A stretch of 64,000 nt of DNA from a bacterium (GTDB lineage: Bacteria; Bacillota; Bacilli; Lactobacillales; Streptococcaceae). The DNA lies in the NCBI GenBank assembly GCA_905221325.1, contig CAJNCS010000005.1, forward strand, positions 124,001 to 188,000, given 5' to 3'. The notes under the pieces were generated by a model that was not told the origin of the DNA, made no database searches, and saw nothing but the letters and a program-made list of their open reading frames with translations. The translations under genes and the position numbers were made by a program. Below, piece by piece: positions 47,801 through 57,267 of this stretch (its first letter is position 1; each line of letters begins with the position of its first letter).

Positions 47801-50632
47801 ATGCAAGATAAAATTGTGATTCATGGGGCGCGTGCCCATAATTTAAAAAATATAGATGTGGAGATTCCAAGAGACAAGCTGGTCGTCGTTACCGGTTTGT
47901 CGGGTTCTGGGAAATCCAGTCTGGCTTTTGATACCCTCTATGCCGAGGGCCAACGTCGCTATGTAGAGAGTCTATCAGCCTATGCTCGTCAGTTTTTGGG
48001 CAATATGGAAAAACCAGATGTAGATGCCATTGACGGCCTCAGCCCAGCTATTTCCATCGACCAGAAAACGACTAGCAAAAACCCACGCTCGACCGTGGGA
48101 ACTACGACTGAAATCAATGATTATCTGCGTCTCCTCTACGCACGTGTGGGGACGCCTTACTGTATTAACGGCCATGGGGCTATCAAGGCCTCTTCTGTGG
48201 AGCAAATCGTAGATAAGGTCTTGGAATTGCCAGAACGCCAACGTCTGCAAATCTTAGCTCCTGTCATTCGTAAGAAAAAAGGGCAGCATAAGAGTGTCAT
48301 TGAAAAGGTTCAGAAAGATGGTTATGTCCGCGTCCGTGTGGATGGGGAGGTCTATGATGTGACCGAAGTTCCAGAGTTGTCCAAGAGCAAGCAACACAAT
48401 ATTGATGTTGTGGTCGACCGTATTGTCATCAAGGAGGGCATCCGTAGCCGTCTCTTTGACTCCATTGAGGCTGCCCTTCGTATCGCAGAAGGTTATGTCA
48501 TTATCGATACCATGGACGATTCGGAGTTGCTATTCTCTGAGCACTATGCCTGCCCGGTTTGTGGTTTTACCGTACCAGAGTTAGAGCCTCGTCTCTTCTC
48601 CTTTAATGCTCCTTTTGGCTCTTGTAGCGAGTGTGACGGTTTGGGCATCAAGCTGGAGGTGGATACTGATTTGGTGGTTCCTGATGCCAGCAAAACCTTA
48701 CGTGAAGGAGCGCTGGCACCTTGGAATCCTATCTCATCTAACTACTATCCAAACATGCTAGAGCAGGCCATGACAGCCTTTGGAGTGGACATGGATAAGC
48801 CCTTTGAAGACTTGTCAGAAGAAGATAAAAACTTGATTCTTTACGGCTCAGATGGCAAGGAATTCCATTTCCACTATGAGAATGAATTTGGTGGTGTGCG
48901 CGATATCGATATTCCTTTTGAGGGAGTTGTCAATAATATCAAGCGCCGTTACCATGAGACTAACAGTGACTACACGCGCACCCAGATGCGTCTCTACATG
49001 AATGAGCTGACCTGCGGAACTTGTCACGGCTACCGTCTCAATGACCAGGCCTTGTCTGTCCGTGTGGGCGGTGAGCAAGGACCTCATATCGGTGAAATCT
49101 CAGACTTGTCTATCGCAGACCACTTGGATTTGGTGAGCCAGCTGACCTTGTCTGAAAATGAAGCCATTATCGCCCGTCCCATTCTCAAGGAAATCAAGGA
49201 TCGCTTGACCTTCCTCAATAACGTAGGTCTCAACTATCTGACTCTTTCTCGTTCGGCAGGAACCCTTTCAGGTGGGGAGAGCCAGCGAATTCGCTTGGCG
49301 ACCCAGATTGGGTCCAATCTATCAGGTGTCCTTTATATCCTGGATGAGCCTTCGATCGGTCTTCACCAGAGGGATAATGATCGCCTGATTGCCAGTCTGA
49401 AAAAGATGCGTGACTTGGGCAATACTCTCATCGTGGTAGAACACGACGAAGATACTATGCGTGAGGCGGATTATCTGATTGATGTCGGACCTGGTGCGGG
49501 AGTCTTTGGTGGAGAGATTGTTGCTGCAGGAACGCCCAAGCAGGTGGCTCGCAACAGTAAGTCTATCACAGGTCAGTACTTGTCAGGGAAACGTGCCATT
49601 CCAGTGCCAGCAGAGCGCCGTTCCGGAAATGGACGTTTTATCGAGGTGACGGGAGCGCGTGAGAACAACTTGCAAAATATCACGGCTCGCTTCCCACTAG
49701 GGAAATTCATCGCAGTGACGGGGGTGTCAGGTTCAGGGAAATCGACCTTAATCAACAGCATCCTCAAAAAAGCCATTGCCCAGAAGCTCAACCGCAATTC
49801 AGACAAACCTGGTAAGTTTAAAACCATTACAGGGATTGAGCATGTCGATCGCCTGATTGATATTGACCAGAGCCCTATAGGACGGACGCCGAGGTCCAAC
49901 CCAGCCACCTATACAGGTGTCTTTGACGACATCCGTGACCTCTTTGCCCAGACAAACGAGGCCAAGATTCGAGGCTACAAGAAGGGCCGTTTCAGTTTCA
50001 ACGTTAAGGGAGGCCGTTGTGAAGCTTGCTCAGGTGACGGAATCATCAAGATTGAGATGCACTTTTTGCCAGATGTTTACGTGGCTTGTGAAGTCTGCCA
50101 CGGAACCCGCTACAACAGCGAGACCCTAGAAGTTCACTACAAGGAAAAAAATATCTCGCAGGTCTTGGACATGACCGTCAACGATGCGGTGGAATTCTTC
50201 CAACATATTCCTAAGATTCAACGCAAACTCCAGACCATCAAGGATGTAGGGCTGGGCTATGTAACGCTAGGGCAACCGGCTACCACCCTTTCTGGAGGAG
50301 AAGCTCAGCGTATGAAGTTGGCTAGTGAACTCCACAAACGCTCGACAGGAAAATCTTTCTACATTCTGGATGAGCCTACGACAGGGCTTCATACTGAGGA
50401 TATCGCTCGCTTGCTTAAAGTCTTGGCTCGCTTTGTCGACGATGGAAATACAGTCCTCGTCATCGAGCACAATCTGGATGTCATCAAGACGGCAGACCAT
50501 ATTATCGATTTGGGTCCTGAGGGCGGTGTCGGTGGCGGAACCATCATCGCAACTGGAACCCCAGAAGAAGTAGCAGCCAACGAAGCCAGCTACACAGGAC
50601 ACTATTTGAAAGGAAAGTTACATCATGAATAA
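47801..50632 (+). CDS. uvrA: Excinuclease ABC subunit UvrA
   Basis: 943 residues, damage-recognition ATPase of nucleotide excision repair. Two ABC modules (Walker [10 protein letters not shown] near residue 31 and GVSGSGKST near 645; signatures LSGGESQR and LSGGEAQR) and two zinc modules (CPVCGF...[14 protein letters not shown]...CEVCHG). Start at 47801 matches the family; the frame is open to 47768 through the promoter region (TATAAT 47764-47769). Overlaps the next gene by 8 nt. Confidence 0.96.
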   Translation: MQDKIVIHGARAHNLKNIDVEIPRDKLVVVTGLSGSGKSSLAFDTLYAEGQRRYVESLSAYARQFLGNMEKPDVDAIDGLSPAISIDQKTTSKNPRSTVGTTTEINDYLRLLYARVGTPYCINGHGAIKASSVEQIVDKVLELPERQRLQILAPVIRKKKGQHKSVIEKVQKDGYVRVRVDGEVYDVTEVPELSKSKQHNIDVVVDRIVIKEGIRSRLFDSIEAALRIAEGYVIIDTMDDSELLFSEHYACPVCGFTVPELEPRLFSFNAPFGSCSECDGLGIKLEVDTDLVVPDASKTLREGALAPWNPISSNYYPNMLEQAMTAFGVDMDKPFEDLSEEDKNLILYGSDGKEFHFHYENEFGGVRDIDIPFEGVVNNIKRRYHETNSDYTRTQMRLYMNELTCGTCHGYRLNDQALSVRVGGEQGPHIGEISDLSIADHLDLVSQLTLSENEAIIARPILKEIKDRLTFLNNVGLNYLTLSRSAGTLSGGESQRIRLATQIGSNLSGVLYILDEPSIGLHQRDNDRLIASLKKMRDLGNTLIVVEHDEDTMREADYLIDVGPGAGVFGGEIVAAGTPKQVARNSKSITGQYLSGKRAIPVPAERRSGNGRFIEVTGARENNLQNITARFPLGKFIAVTGVSGSGKSTLINSILKKAIAQKLNRNSDKPGKFKTITGIEHVDRLIDIDQSPIGRTPRSNPATYTGVFDDIRDLFAQTNEAKIRGYKKGRFSFNVKGGRCEACSGDGIIKIEMHFLPDVYVACEVCHGTRYNSETLEVHYKEKNISQVLDMTVNDAVEFFQHIPKIQRKLQTIKDVGLGYVTLGQPATTLSGGEAQRMKLASELHKRSTGKSFYILDEPTTGLHTEDIARLLKVLARFVDDGNTVLVIEHNLDVIKTADHIIDLGPEGGVGGGTIIATGTPEEVAANEASYTGHYLKGKLHHE

Positions 50633-51686
50633 ACGTGTGCAAGCATTTCTAGCTAAAATGCAAGAAAAAGAACTAGATGGTATCATCATCAACAACCTTA
50701 AAAACGTCTATTACCTGACCGGTTTTTGGGGCTCAAACGGAACAGTCTTCATCAGCCGTGACCGTCAGGTCTTGGTGACAGATTCTCGCTATATCATCGC
50801 AGCCAAGCAAGAAACCAGTGGTTTTGAAATCGTAGCTGATCGCGATGAATTGGCTGTCATTGCAGGCATTGTCAAGGATATGGGCTTGTCTCGAATCGGT
50901 TTTGAGGACGAGATTTCGGTCTCTTATTACCACCGTATGCAGGCAACTTTTGCAGGTTTGGACTTGCTTCCACAAACTCAGTTTGTTGAAGGTCTTCGTA
51001 TGATTAAGGATGAGGCGGAGATTGCAGCTATTCGCAAGGCTTGTTCTATTTCAGACCAAGCTTTCCGCGATGCGCTTGACTTCATCAAACCAGGAAAAAC
51101 TGAGATTGAGATTGCCAACTTCCTTGACTTCCGTATGCGTGAGTTGGGAGCATCTGGCTTGTCTTTTGACACTATTCTAGCTAGTGGGATCAACTCTTCC
51201 AAACCCCATGCCCATCCTATGCACAAACCAGTGGAGCTAGGAGAAGCCATTACCATGGACTTCGGTTGCCTTTATGCCCACTATGTCAGTGATATGACAC
51301 GGACAATCTACTTGGGGCATGTTAGCGACGAGCAAGCAGAGATTTACAATACGGTTTTGAAAGCCAACCAAGCTTTGATTGACCAGGCTAAGGCAGGATT
51401 AGGTTTCCGTGACTTTGACAAAATCCCTCGTGATATTATCATCGAAGCAGGCTATGGTGACTACTTTACTCACGGTATTGGACACGGTATCGGATTGGAT
51501 ATCCATGAGGAACCATACTTTAGCCAAACATCAACTGATACGATTAAGGCAGGCATGACCTTGACAGATGAGCCTGGTATCTATATCGAAGGCAAATACG
51601 GTGTTCGTATTGAGGATGATATCTTGATTACGGAGACAGGTTGCGAATTGTTGACTCTAGCTCCAAAAGAATTGATTGTTATCTAA
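50625..51686 (+). CDS. M24-family Xaa-Pro aminopeptidase/dipeptidase
   Basis: 353 residues. N-terminal creatinase-like domain (about 1-125) and C-terminal pita-bread metallopeptidase domain with metal ligands in [15 protein letters not shown] (two Asp), [12 protein letters not shown] (His), TDEPGIY (Glu) and RIEDDI (Glu). Cleaves peptides with proline at position 2; whether aminopeptidase P or prolidase cannot be decided. Overlaps uvrA by 8 nt, as in other streptococci. Confidence 0.92.
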   Translation: MNKRVQAFLAKMQEKELDGIIINNLKNVYYLTGFWGSNGTVFISRDRQVLVTDSRYIIAAKQETSGFEIVADRDELAVIAGIVKDMGLSRIGFEDEISVSYYHRMQATFAGLDLLPQTQFVEGLRMIKDEAEIAAIRKACSISDQAFRDALDFIKPGKTEIEIANFLDFRMRELGASGLSFDTILASGINSSKPHAHPMHKPVELGEAITMDFGCLYAHYVSDMTRTIYLGHVSDEQAEIYNTVLKANQALIDQAKAGLGFRDFDKIPRDIIIEAGYGDYFTHGIGHGIGLDIHEEPYFSQTSTDTIKAGMTLTDEPGIYIEGKYGVRIEDDILITETGCELLTLAPKELIVI

Positions 51687-51702
51687 AAAATGAGATAAAT
51701 CG

Positions 51703-51731
51703 TTGACTTTTATATTTTAAAGGTTTATACT
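51703..51731 (+). promoter_or_regulatory. Promoter of the M-box/mgtA transcript
   Basis: TTGACT (51703-51708), 17 bp, TATACT (51726-51731). Start of transcription about 51738, at the 5' edge of the riboswitch. Confidence 0.8.
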
Positions 51732-51735
51732 GAAA

Positions 51736-51880
51736 GACGAAAACGGTAGGTGAGGCTACCATAGGGATACGGATGACTACCGCAAAGCAGTGGAGACACT
51801 ACTCGTTGGTCAACAGTCCTGGTCGCGAAGGCCAAGACTAAGCTCATTTCATTGCCCTATGGAGTTAAAGCTTGAACGAA
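51736..51880 (+). ncRNA. M-box magnesium riboswitch
   Basis: Conserved M-box (ykoK/mgtE leader) blocks in order: TAGGTGAGGCTACC with ATAGGGATACGG (51748-51772), TGGTCAACAGTCCTGG (around 51805-51820), and GCCCTATGGAGTTAAAGC (51854-51871). Mg2+ binding compacts the RNA and favours the terminator at 51902. The downstream gene is an MgtA-type ATPase, which fits. Confidence 0.93.
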
Positions 51881-51901
51881 AAAACAGATAATTAGTTTTT
51901 T

Positions 51902-51930
51902 AATCCTGCCATTTTATGGTGGGATTTTCT
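51902..51930 (+). terminator. Terminator of the M-box leader
   Basis: AATCCTGCCAT (51902-51912) pairs with ATGGTGGGATT (51916-51926), 11 bp with two wobble pairs, then TTCT. A T-run (51895-51901) upstream may belong to the competing fold. Confidence 0.75.
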
Positions 51931-51958
51931 ACTGTTTTAGAACAAGGAAAGGAGACAA

Positions 51959-52033
51959 ATGATGCAAATTGACGATCATCCAGAACCGCACATACACAGC
52001 CAATCGCTGATTTGTGTCGTTCTGCCCTTATAA
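51959..52033 (+). CDS. Short leader ORF before mgtA
   Basis: 24 codons, beginning MMQIDDHPEPHIHS and ending in a hydrophobic LICVVLPL. GGAAAGGAG lies 6 nt upstream of the first ATG, a much better ribosome site than chance would give. The early acidic and proline residues (DDHPEP) recall MgtL of Salmonella mgtA (EPDP), whose translation is sensitive to Mg2+ and proline. It follows the riboswitch terminator and its stop codon directly touches one arm of a long hairpin. Expression is not proven. Confidence 0.6.
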   Translation: MMQIDDHPEPHIHSQSLICVVLPL

Positions 52034-52071
52034 AGTGATTGGTCTCTGTGTATGAAACACATCATTCATAC
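51991..52071 (+). promoter_or_regulatory. Two mutually exclusive hairpins before mgtA
   Basis: Fold 1: CATACACAG (51991-51999) with CTGTGTATG (52046-52054) and CCAATCGCT (52000-52008) with AGTGATTGG (52034-52042). Fold 2: GTATGAA (52050-52056) with TTCATAC (52065-52071), next to the mgtA SD (AGGAG, 52076-52080). The two share bases 52050-52054, so only one can form. The 5' arm of fold 1 lies inside the leader ORF. Confidence 0.65.
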
Positions 52072-52086
52072 AGATAGGAGAAACCA

Positions 52087-54747
52087 ATGAAAACTACAAA
52101 AGAAAGATTAGCAGCAGCTATTCATACACCTTTAAACGAAACTCTATCTTTTTATAAGACAAGTCTAACAGGCTTGACTGAGGAGCAGGTGGAGAAAAAT
52201 CGTGACCTATATGGCGAAAACACCATCACCAAGGGTCAAGAAGACAGTATCCTCAAAAAGATTTACGAATCTATTATCAATCCATTTACAATCATCCTCC
52301 TGGTCATCGCTATGATCTCCATGGTGACCAATGTCTGGTTGGCGAAGCCTGGACAAGAGGATCCGACGACCTCTATCATCATCGTCGTTCTCGTATTGAT
52401 CTCTGGTGGCATACGCTTTGTCCAAGAATTGCGGAGTGACAAGGCTGCGACCAATCTATCAAAAATGATTGTGAATACAGCTACAGTTATTCGCGAAGGC
52501 CAGAGTTTAGAGGTCGCAATTGAAGATTTGGTCGTTGGAGATATAGTCAAATTAAGTGCTGGGGATATGATTCCAGCAGACCTCATTTTAACTGAATCAC
52601 GTGATTTCTTTGTCCAACAGTCTGGTTTGACAGGTGAAAGTGATTCGGTTGAAAAACTGGCCTTGTCAAAAATGAGTCAGTCAAACTTTGATAGTCTGCT
52701 AGAAGCAGAAGCGCTCGCCTTTATGGGAACCAATGTGATATCAGGAAGTGCCAAGGCTTTGATTCTAGCGGTCGGTGATGACACCATGATGGGAGAAATC
52801 GAGCAGACTCTCAATACCTATGACGAACCGACCTCTTTTGAACGGGAGATGAACAGCATCTCTTGGCTCTTGATCCGTTTGATGTTAGTCATGGTTCCCA
52901 TCGTCTTTCTCTCCAATGGCTTGACAGATGGAGACTGGCTGGAAGCAGGTGTGTTTGCACTGAGTGTTGGTGTTGGATTGACACCTGAGATGCTTCCTAT
53001 GATCATCACGGCCAGTCTAGCAAAAGGCTCCATTATCATGGCTAAGGAAAAAGTCGTCATCAAAAAACTCAATGCCATACAGGACCTAGGTGCTATTGAT
53101 ATCCTATGCACGGATAAAACCGGAACCCTTACCCAAGACGAAATTGTCCTTGAATATCCTTTGGATATACATGGAGATTTGGATTTATCTGTATTGAGAC
53201 GTGCCTATCTCAATTCCTATTTTCAAACGGGATTGAAAAATTTAATGGACCGAGCGATCATTAAACGTACGGAAAAAGAAGCAAAGGATCATGATATCCT
53301 TCAAAATCTAGATCAAACTTTTCAAAAAATAGATGAATTGCCCTTTGATTTTGAACGCAGACGGATGAGTGTCATCGTCAAGGATGAAAACGAAGTTGTT
53401 AGTTTGGTAACCAAGGGTGCCCTAGAGGAAATGCTTGTGATTTCAACCCATGTGGAATATCAAGGTCAGATTAGCCCTCTGACGGATGATATCCGAGTGG
53501 AAATCTTAAAAGAAGTAGACCAACTCAATCAACAGGGATTGCGAGTCTTGGGAGTCGCCTATAAAACAGGCCTAAAAGAAGGTTTTGCTTACTCAGTTGA
53601 AGATGAAAAAGAGATGATTCTAACAGGATATCTTGCCTTTCTAGATCCACCAAAACCATCAGCAGCACCTGCTATCCAAGCTTTGTTAGAACACGGTGTT
53701 CAAACAAAGATCTTGACGGGGGACAATGAGAAGGTAACCCAAGCAGTTTGCGAAAAAGTTGGTCTAGACGTTGATCAAATCTTATTGGGTTCTGATATTG
53801 ATGCCATGACGGACGAAGAGTTGGCTCAAGCAGTTGAGAAGGTGACGGTCTTTGCCAAACTCTCTCCGGATCAAAAAGCACGAATCATTTTACAAATCAA
53901 ATCGAATGGACATTGTGTCGGCTATATGGGAGATGGGATCAATGATGCCCCTTCTATGAAAGTAGCAGATGTGGGGATTTCTGTTGATACAGCAGTAGAT
54001 ATTGCCAAAGAAACGGCTGATGTCATTTTGCTAGATAAGGATTTGATGGTGCTTGAAAAAGGGCTGGTTGAAGGACGCAAAGTCTATGCTAATATGACCA
54101 AATATATCAAGATGACGGTCAGCTCTAATTTCGGGAACATTTTTTCACTTTTAGTGTCTGGTATCTTTTTGCCTTTCCTTCCCATGGCTCCGATTCACTT
54201 GATTGTGTTAAATCTAGTCTATGATCTTTCTTGCATTGCCTTGCCATTTGATAATGTGGATGAAGACTTCTTGAAGAAGCCTCATAAGTGGGAGGCTCAG
54301 TCCATTACTCGCTTTATGATTTGGATGGGTCCGATTTCTTCTGCCTTTGATATTTTGACCTTTATCTTGCTCTATTTTGTCATTGTCCCAATGGCGACAG
54401 GTCATGCTTATGTTCATGGAGCAGATTCTGCAAGGGGCTTTATCATCTTGTTCCAGACAGGTTGGTTCATTGAATCCATGTGGTCCCAAACCATGGTTAT
54501 CCATATGCTTCGTTCAGCAAAGCTTCCTTTCTTGCAAAGTCGTCCGTCATGGTTTGTTCTTGGAACAACCTTGCTGGCAGCTAGTTTTGTGACCTTCCTT
54601 CCCTACTCTTCAATTGCGAGCCTGCTTCATTTAACACCTTTGGAACCAATTTATTTCCTCTTTTTGCTTTTGATAATCGTTCTCTATATGATCAGTGTTA
54701 CAGTTGTGAAACGAATCTATATCAAAAAATTTAAAAGTTGGCTATAA
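52087..54747 (+). CDS. mgtA: Magnesium-importing P-type ATPase MgtA
   Basis: 886 residues, P3B-type ATPase that imports Mg2+ under scarcity. Phosphorylation motif DKTGTLT (about residue 343), actuator LTGES, nucleotide-binding and hinge GDGINDAPS, ten membrane helices. FVQELRSDKAATNLS and VGDIVKLSAGDMIPAD match MgtA rather than calcium pumps. Regulation: sigma-A promoter, M-box riboswitch with terminator, then leader ORF with switching hairpins, all in 400 nt upstream. It has separated M24 peptidase from spx, which are closer in pneumococcus, so it may be an insertion in this lineage. Confidence 0.94.
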   Translation: MKTTKERLAAAIHTPLNETLSFYKTSLTGLTEEQVEKNRDLYGENTITKGQEDSILKKIYESIINPFTIILLVIAMISMVTNVWLAKPGQEDPTTSIIIVVLVLISGGIRFVQELRSDKAATNLSKMIVNTATVIREGQSLEVAIEDLVVGDIVKLSAGDMIPADLILTESRDFFVQQSGLTGESDSVEKLALSKMSQSNFDSLLEAEALAFMGTNVISGSAKALILAVGDDTMMGEIEQTLNTYDEPTSFEREMNSISWLLIRLMLVMVPIVFLSNGLTDGDWLEAGVFALSVGVGLTPEMLPMIITASLAKGSIIMAKEKVVIKKLNAIQDLGAIDILCTDKTGTLTQDEIVLEYPLDIHGDLDLSVLRRAYLNSYFQTGLKNLMDRAIIKRTEKEAKDHDILQNLDQTFQKIDELPFDFERRRMSVIVKDENEVVSLVTKGALEEMLVISTHVEYQGQISPLTDDIRVEILKEVDQLNQQGLRVLGVAYKTGLKEGFAYSVEDEKEMILTGYLAFLDPPKPSAAPAIQALLEHGVQTKILTGDNEKVTQAVCEKVGLDVDQILLGSDIDAMTDEELAQAVEKVTVFAKLSPDQKARIILQIKSNGHCVGYMGDGINDAPSMKVADVGISVDTAVDIAKETADVILLDKDLMVLEKGLVEGRKVYANMTKYIKMTVSSNFGNIFSLLVSGIFLPFLPMAPIHLIVLNLVYDLSCIALPFDNVDEDFLKKPHKWEAQSITRFMIWMGPISSAFDILTFILLYFVIVPMATGHAYVHGADSARGFIILFQTGWFIESMWSQTMVIHMLRSAKLPFLQSRPSWFVLGTTLLAASFVTFLPYSSIASLLHLTPLEPIYFLFLLLIIVLYMISVTVVKRIYIKKFKSWL

Positions 54748-54881
54748 ATTGATTTTGTCAAGAAAAAAGTACGGAAATCGCTAAAAAAGTTAAATTTTTT
54801 TAAAAATAGGTCGCAAGTCGGATGTTTTTTATGGTATAATAGATTAAACTGATAGTAACATGTAGCGAAAGGGGTAGGCAC

Positions 54882-55280
54882 ATGATTAAGATTTATACCG
54901 TCTCCAGTTGCACAAGCTGTAAGAAAGCGAAGACTTGGCTCAACGCACACCAGTTAAGTTATAAAGAACAAAACCTTGGTAAAGAAGGGATTACGAGAGA
55001 AGAACTACTTGATATTCTGACAAAGACAGATAATGGAATTGCCAGCATTGTATCATCAAAAAACCGCTATGCGAAAGCTTTAGGAGTTGACATCGAAGAT
55101 TTGAGTGTCAATGAAGTACTCAACTTGATCATGGAAACACCACGGATCTTAAAAAGTCCTATTCTCGTTGACGAGAAGCGTTTGCAGGTCGGTTACAAAG
55201 AAGATGATATCCGTGCCTTTTTACCACGCTCTGTCCGTAATGTAGAAAATGCAGAAGCACGTTTGCGTGCAGCTCTATAA
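54882..55280 (+). CDS. spx: Spx-family transcriptional regulator
   Basis: 132 residues, ArsC/thioredoxin fold. Redox switch C10-T-S-C13 in SSCTSCKKA is intact. Spx binds the RNA polymerase alpha C-terminal domain and redirects transcription under thiol stress, and in streptococci also affects competence; the conserved arginine-containing C-terminal half (PRILKSPILVDEKRLQVGY) is present. Promoter TGGTATAAT at about 54832-54840, RBS AAAGGGG. Streptococci usually have two copies; which this is cannot be told. Confidence 0.92.
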   Translation: MIKIYTVSSCTSCKKAKTWLNAHQLSYKEQNLGKEGITREELLDILTKTDNGIASIVSSKNRYAKALGVDIEDLSVNEVLNLIMETPRILKSPILVDEKRLQVGYKEDDIRAFLPRSVRNVENAEARLRAAL

Positions 55281-55343
55281 ACATCGAGGCTGGGGTATCT
55301 CCTAGCCTTGTTCATTTTTTATCAAAAAATCATGTGAGGAATT

Positions 55344-55913
55344 ATGAAAAAGATAGTAATTGGCGCAGCTACTCTCCTCCTGCTACTTGCAGGATGTGGT
55401 CAAAAGAAGGAAACGACATCCAGTTCAAAACATGAATCCGAAACACTCCAGTCTACTCTGCCCATTTTGGAAAATGCGGAAAAGAATACGGTTGTGACCA
55501 AGACTTTGATTTTCCCTGAGTCAGGAGATGGCGTCAAGCAAACGCAAACCATTACCTATAAAGGAAAACAATTTCTAAAATTGGTTATTCGGCAGATACG
55601 GCCCTTAAGTGAAGAATTGAAATCCTTTATCGCTGACCACGGTCTTGAAGAAACTCAAAAAGCTCTTTTAGAAGCAGAAGAAAAGGATGAAATGCTTCAG
55701 GAAGCGCGTAAATTGGCAGGTTTTACACTTGAAACCAAACTGCTCAGTGAGACTGAAATCCAGACCACAACGACCTATGATTTACAAGTCTTGGATGTCA
55801 AAAAGGCGTCACAGACAGATTATTTGAAAAATCTTGGCTTAGAGACTCTTTTGAAAAATGAACCAAGCCAATATATCGCAGACAGAGTGGCAAATGGTGC
55901 GACAGAACAGTAA
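55344..55913 (+). CDS. DUF1307 (YehR-like) lipoprotein
   Basis: 189 residues; lipobox LLAGC with cysteine 18, then a Ser/Thr-rich linker (TTSSSKHESE) and a mostly beta domain typical of DUF1307/YehR lipoproteins, about 150 residues. Extracellular, membrane anchored. RBS TGAGGAAT precedes 55344. Stands between spx and ireB; function unknown. Confidence 0.83.
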   Translation: MKKIVIGAATLLLLLAGCGQKKETTSSSKHESETLQSTLPILENAEKNTVVTKTLIFPESGDGVKQTQTITYKGKQFLKLVIRQIRPLSEELKSFIADHGLEETQKALLEAEEKDEMLQEARKLAGFTLETKLLSETEIQTTTTYDLQVLDVKKASQTDYLKNLGLETLLKNEPSQYIADRVANGATEQ

Positions 55914-56000
55914 GAAAATCCAAATAAATGGATTGACTTAATTGTAGAACGTAAGGAAATATGCTATAATAGTACTATTCTAAGGAAAGAGGGTGTTAGA

Positions 56001-56267
56001 ATGGGATTTACTGAAGAAACTGTACGTTTTAAATTGGATGATTCCAACAAGAAGGAAATCAGTGAAACGTTGACAGATGTCTATGCTTCTCTGAATGAAA
56101 AGGGTTATAATCCGATAAATCAAATCGTCGGTTATGTATTGAGTGGAGACCCTGCCTACGTTCCTCGTTACAACAATGCACGAAATCAAATCCGTAAGTA
56201 TGAGCGTGATGAAATTGTTGAAGAATTGGTGCGCTACTACCTTAAGGGACAAGGAGTCGATCTATAA
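56001..56267 (+). CDS. ireB: IreB-family regulatory phosphoprotein
   Basis: 88 residues (DUF965/UPF0297). Starts [14 protein letters not shown]; Thr4 and Thr7 correspond to the sites phosphorylated by the PASTA kinase IreK in Enterococcus faecalis, where IreB holds down cephalosporin resistance. First gene of the ireB-ruvX-DUF1292 operon that is conserved in Firmicutes. Promoter TGCTATAAT at about 55962-55970. Confidence 0.92.
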   Translation: MGFTEETVRFKLDDSNKKEISETLTDVYASLNEKGYNPINQIVGYVLSGDPAYVPRYNNARNQIRKYERDEIVEELVRYYLKGQGVDL

Positions 56268-56270
56268 TCT

Positions 56271-56690
56271 ATGAGAATTATGGGATTGGACGTCGGTTCA
56301 AAAACGGTAGGCGTGGCCATTAGCGATCCACTAGGCTTCACCGCTCAGGGACTTGAAATCATCCAAATCAATGAGGATCAGGGCCAGTTTGGCTTTGACC
56401 GTATCAAGGAATTGGTTGACAGCTATAAGGTGGAACGTTTTGTAGTAGGTCTGCCTAAAAACATGAACAATACCAGCGGTCCGCGGGTAGAAGCCAGTCA
56501 AGCCTATGGAGCAAAGTTAGAGGAACTTTTTGGTTTGCCAGTAGACTATCAGGATGAGCGTTTGACAACGGTCGCTGCGGAGCGTATGTTGATTGAGCAG
56601 GCTGACATCAGTCGCAACAAGCGAAAAAAAGTCATTGATAAGTTGGCTGCTCAACTGATTTTGCAAAATTATTTAGATAGAAAATTTTAA
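56271..56690 (+). CDS. ruvX: Putative pre-16S rRNA nuclease YqgF (RuvX)
   Basis: 139 residues, RNase H-like fold. [16 protein letters not shown] at the N-terminus holds the first catalytic Asp; DERLTT near residue 96 and the C-terminal DKLAAQLIL complete the site. Likely trims 16S rRNA 5' ends or resolves junctions. 3 nt after ireB. Confidence 0.93.
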   Translation: MRIMGLDVGSKTVGVAISDPLGFTAQGLEIIQINEDQGQFGFDRIKELVDSYKVERFVVGLPKNMNNTSGPRVEASQAYGAKLEELFGLPVDYQDERLTTVAAERMLIEQADISRNKRKKVIDKLAAQLILQNYLDRKF

Positions 56691-56705
56691 GACAGAGGAG
56701 AAACT

Positions 56706-57011
56706 ATGTCACACGATCACAACCATGACCACGAAGAACGTGAATTGATTACACTAGTAGATGAGCAAGGTAATGAAACCTTGTTTGAGATTCTTTTGAC
56801 TATTGACGGGAAAGAAGAATTTGGTAAGAACTATGTTCTCCTAGTGCCAGTTAACGCGGAAGAAGATGAAAACGGTGAAGTTGAAATTCAAGCTTACTCA
56901 TTCATCGAAAATGAAGACGGGACAGAAGGCGAATTGCAACCAATCCCAGAAGACTCAGAAGACGAATGGAACATGATTGAAGAAGTCTTCAACAGCTTTA
57001 TGGAGGAGTAA
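56706..57011 (+). CDS. DUF1292-family acidic protein
   Basis: 101 residues, very acidic (many Glu and Asp), with an N-terminal His-rich stretch [12 protein letters not shown]. YrzB family, third gene of the conserved ireB-ruvX-yrzB operon. Function unknown. RBS AGGAG precedes 56706. Followed by a series of terminator-like repeats. Confidence 0.9.
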   Translation: MSHDHNHDHEERELITLVDEQGNETLFEILLTIDGKEEFGKNYVLLVPVNAEEDENGEVEIQAYSFIENEDGTEGELQPIPEDSEDEWNMIEEVFNSFMEE

Positions 57012-57013
57012 AA

Positions 57014-57134
57014 ACATCCAGTGGATGTTTTTAGCCCTGCGCCAGAAATTAGAAACGCAGGAACGTTCGGGGACGTTTTTAGCCTAGCTCCTTGAAATAA
57101 GAGAGAGCTGGTGAGTCTGGGAGACATTTTTAGC
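57014..57134 (+). repeat. Three terminator-like repeats in tandem
   Basis: Each unit is a short hairpin followed by a T-run and AGC: ACATCC-AGT-GGATGT (57014-57028), AACGT-TCGGGG-ACGTT (57062-57077 approx) and GTCT-GGG-AGAC (57115-57125). TTTTTAGC recurs at 57028, 57076 and 57127, spacing 48 and 51 bp, with a GAAAT in each following segment. Degenerate tandem duplication of a terminator is the simplest reading. Confidence 0.6.
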
Positions 57135-57178
57135 TCACGTTGAAATTCATAGTAGCTAGTGATTAGCTAACCAGGTAA

Positions 57179-57210
57179 GAGGTTGGGATTTTTGTCCCGA
57201 CCTCGCTTTT
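57179..57210 (+). terminator. Terminator upstream of folC
   Basis: GAGGTTGGGA (57179-57188) pairs with TCCCGACCTC (57195-57204), then GCTTTTT. Confidence 0.85.
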
Positions 57211-57267
57211 TACTTGCAATTATACTTTGTTGTGGTAGTGGACTGTACTTTTGTTAAGGAGACATGT

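Noticed and set aside
47975..48250. Antisense frame within uvrA
   Set aside because: Shadow of the uvrA coding sequence; no start signal.
52818..53111. Antisense frame within mgtA
   Set aside because: Shadow frame of a conserved P-type ATPase region.
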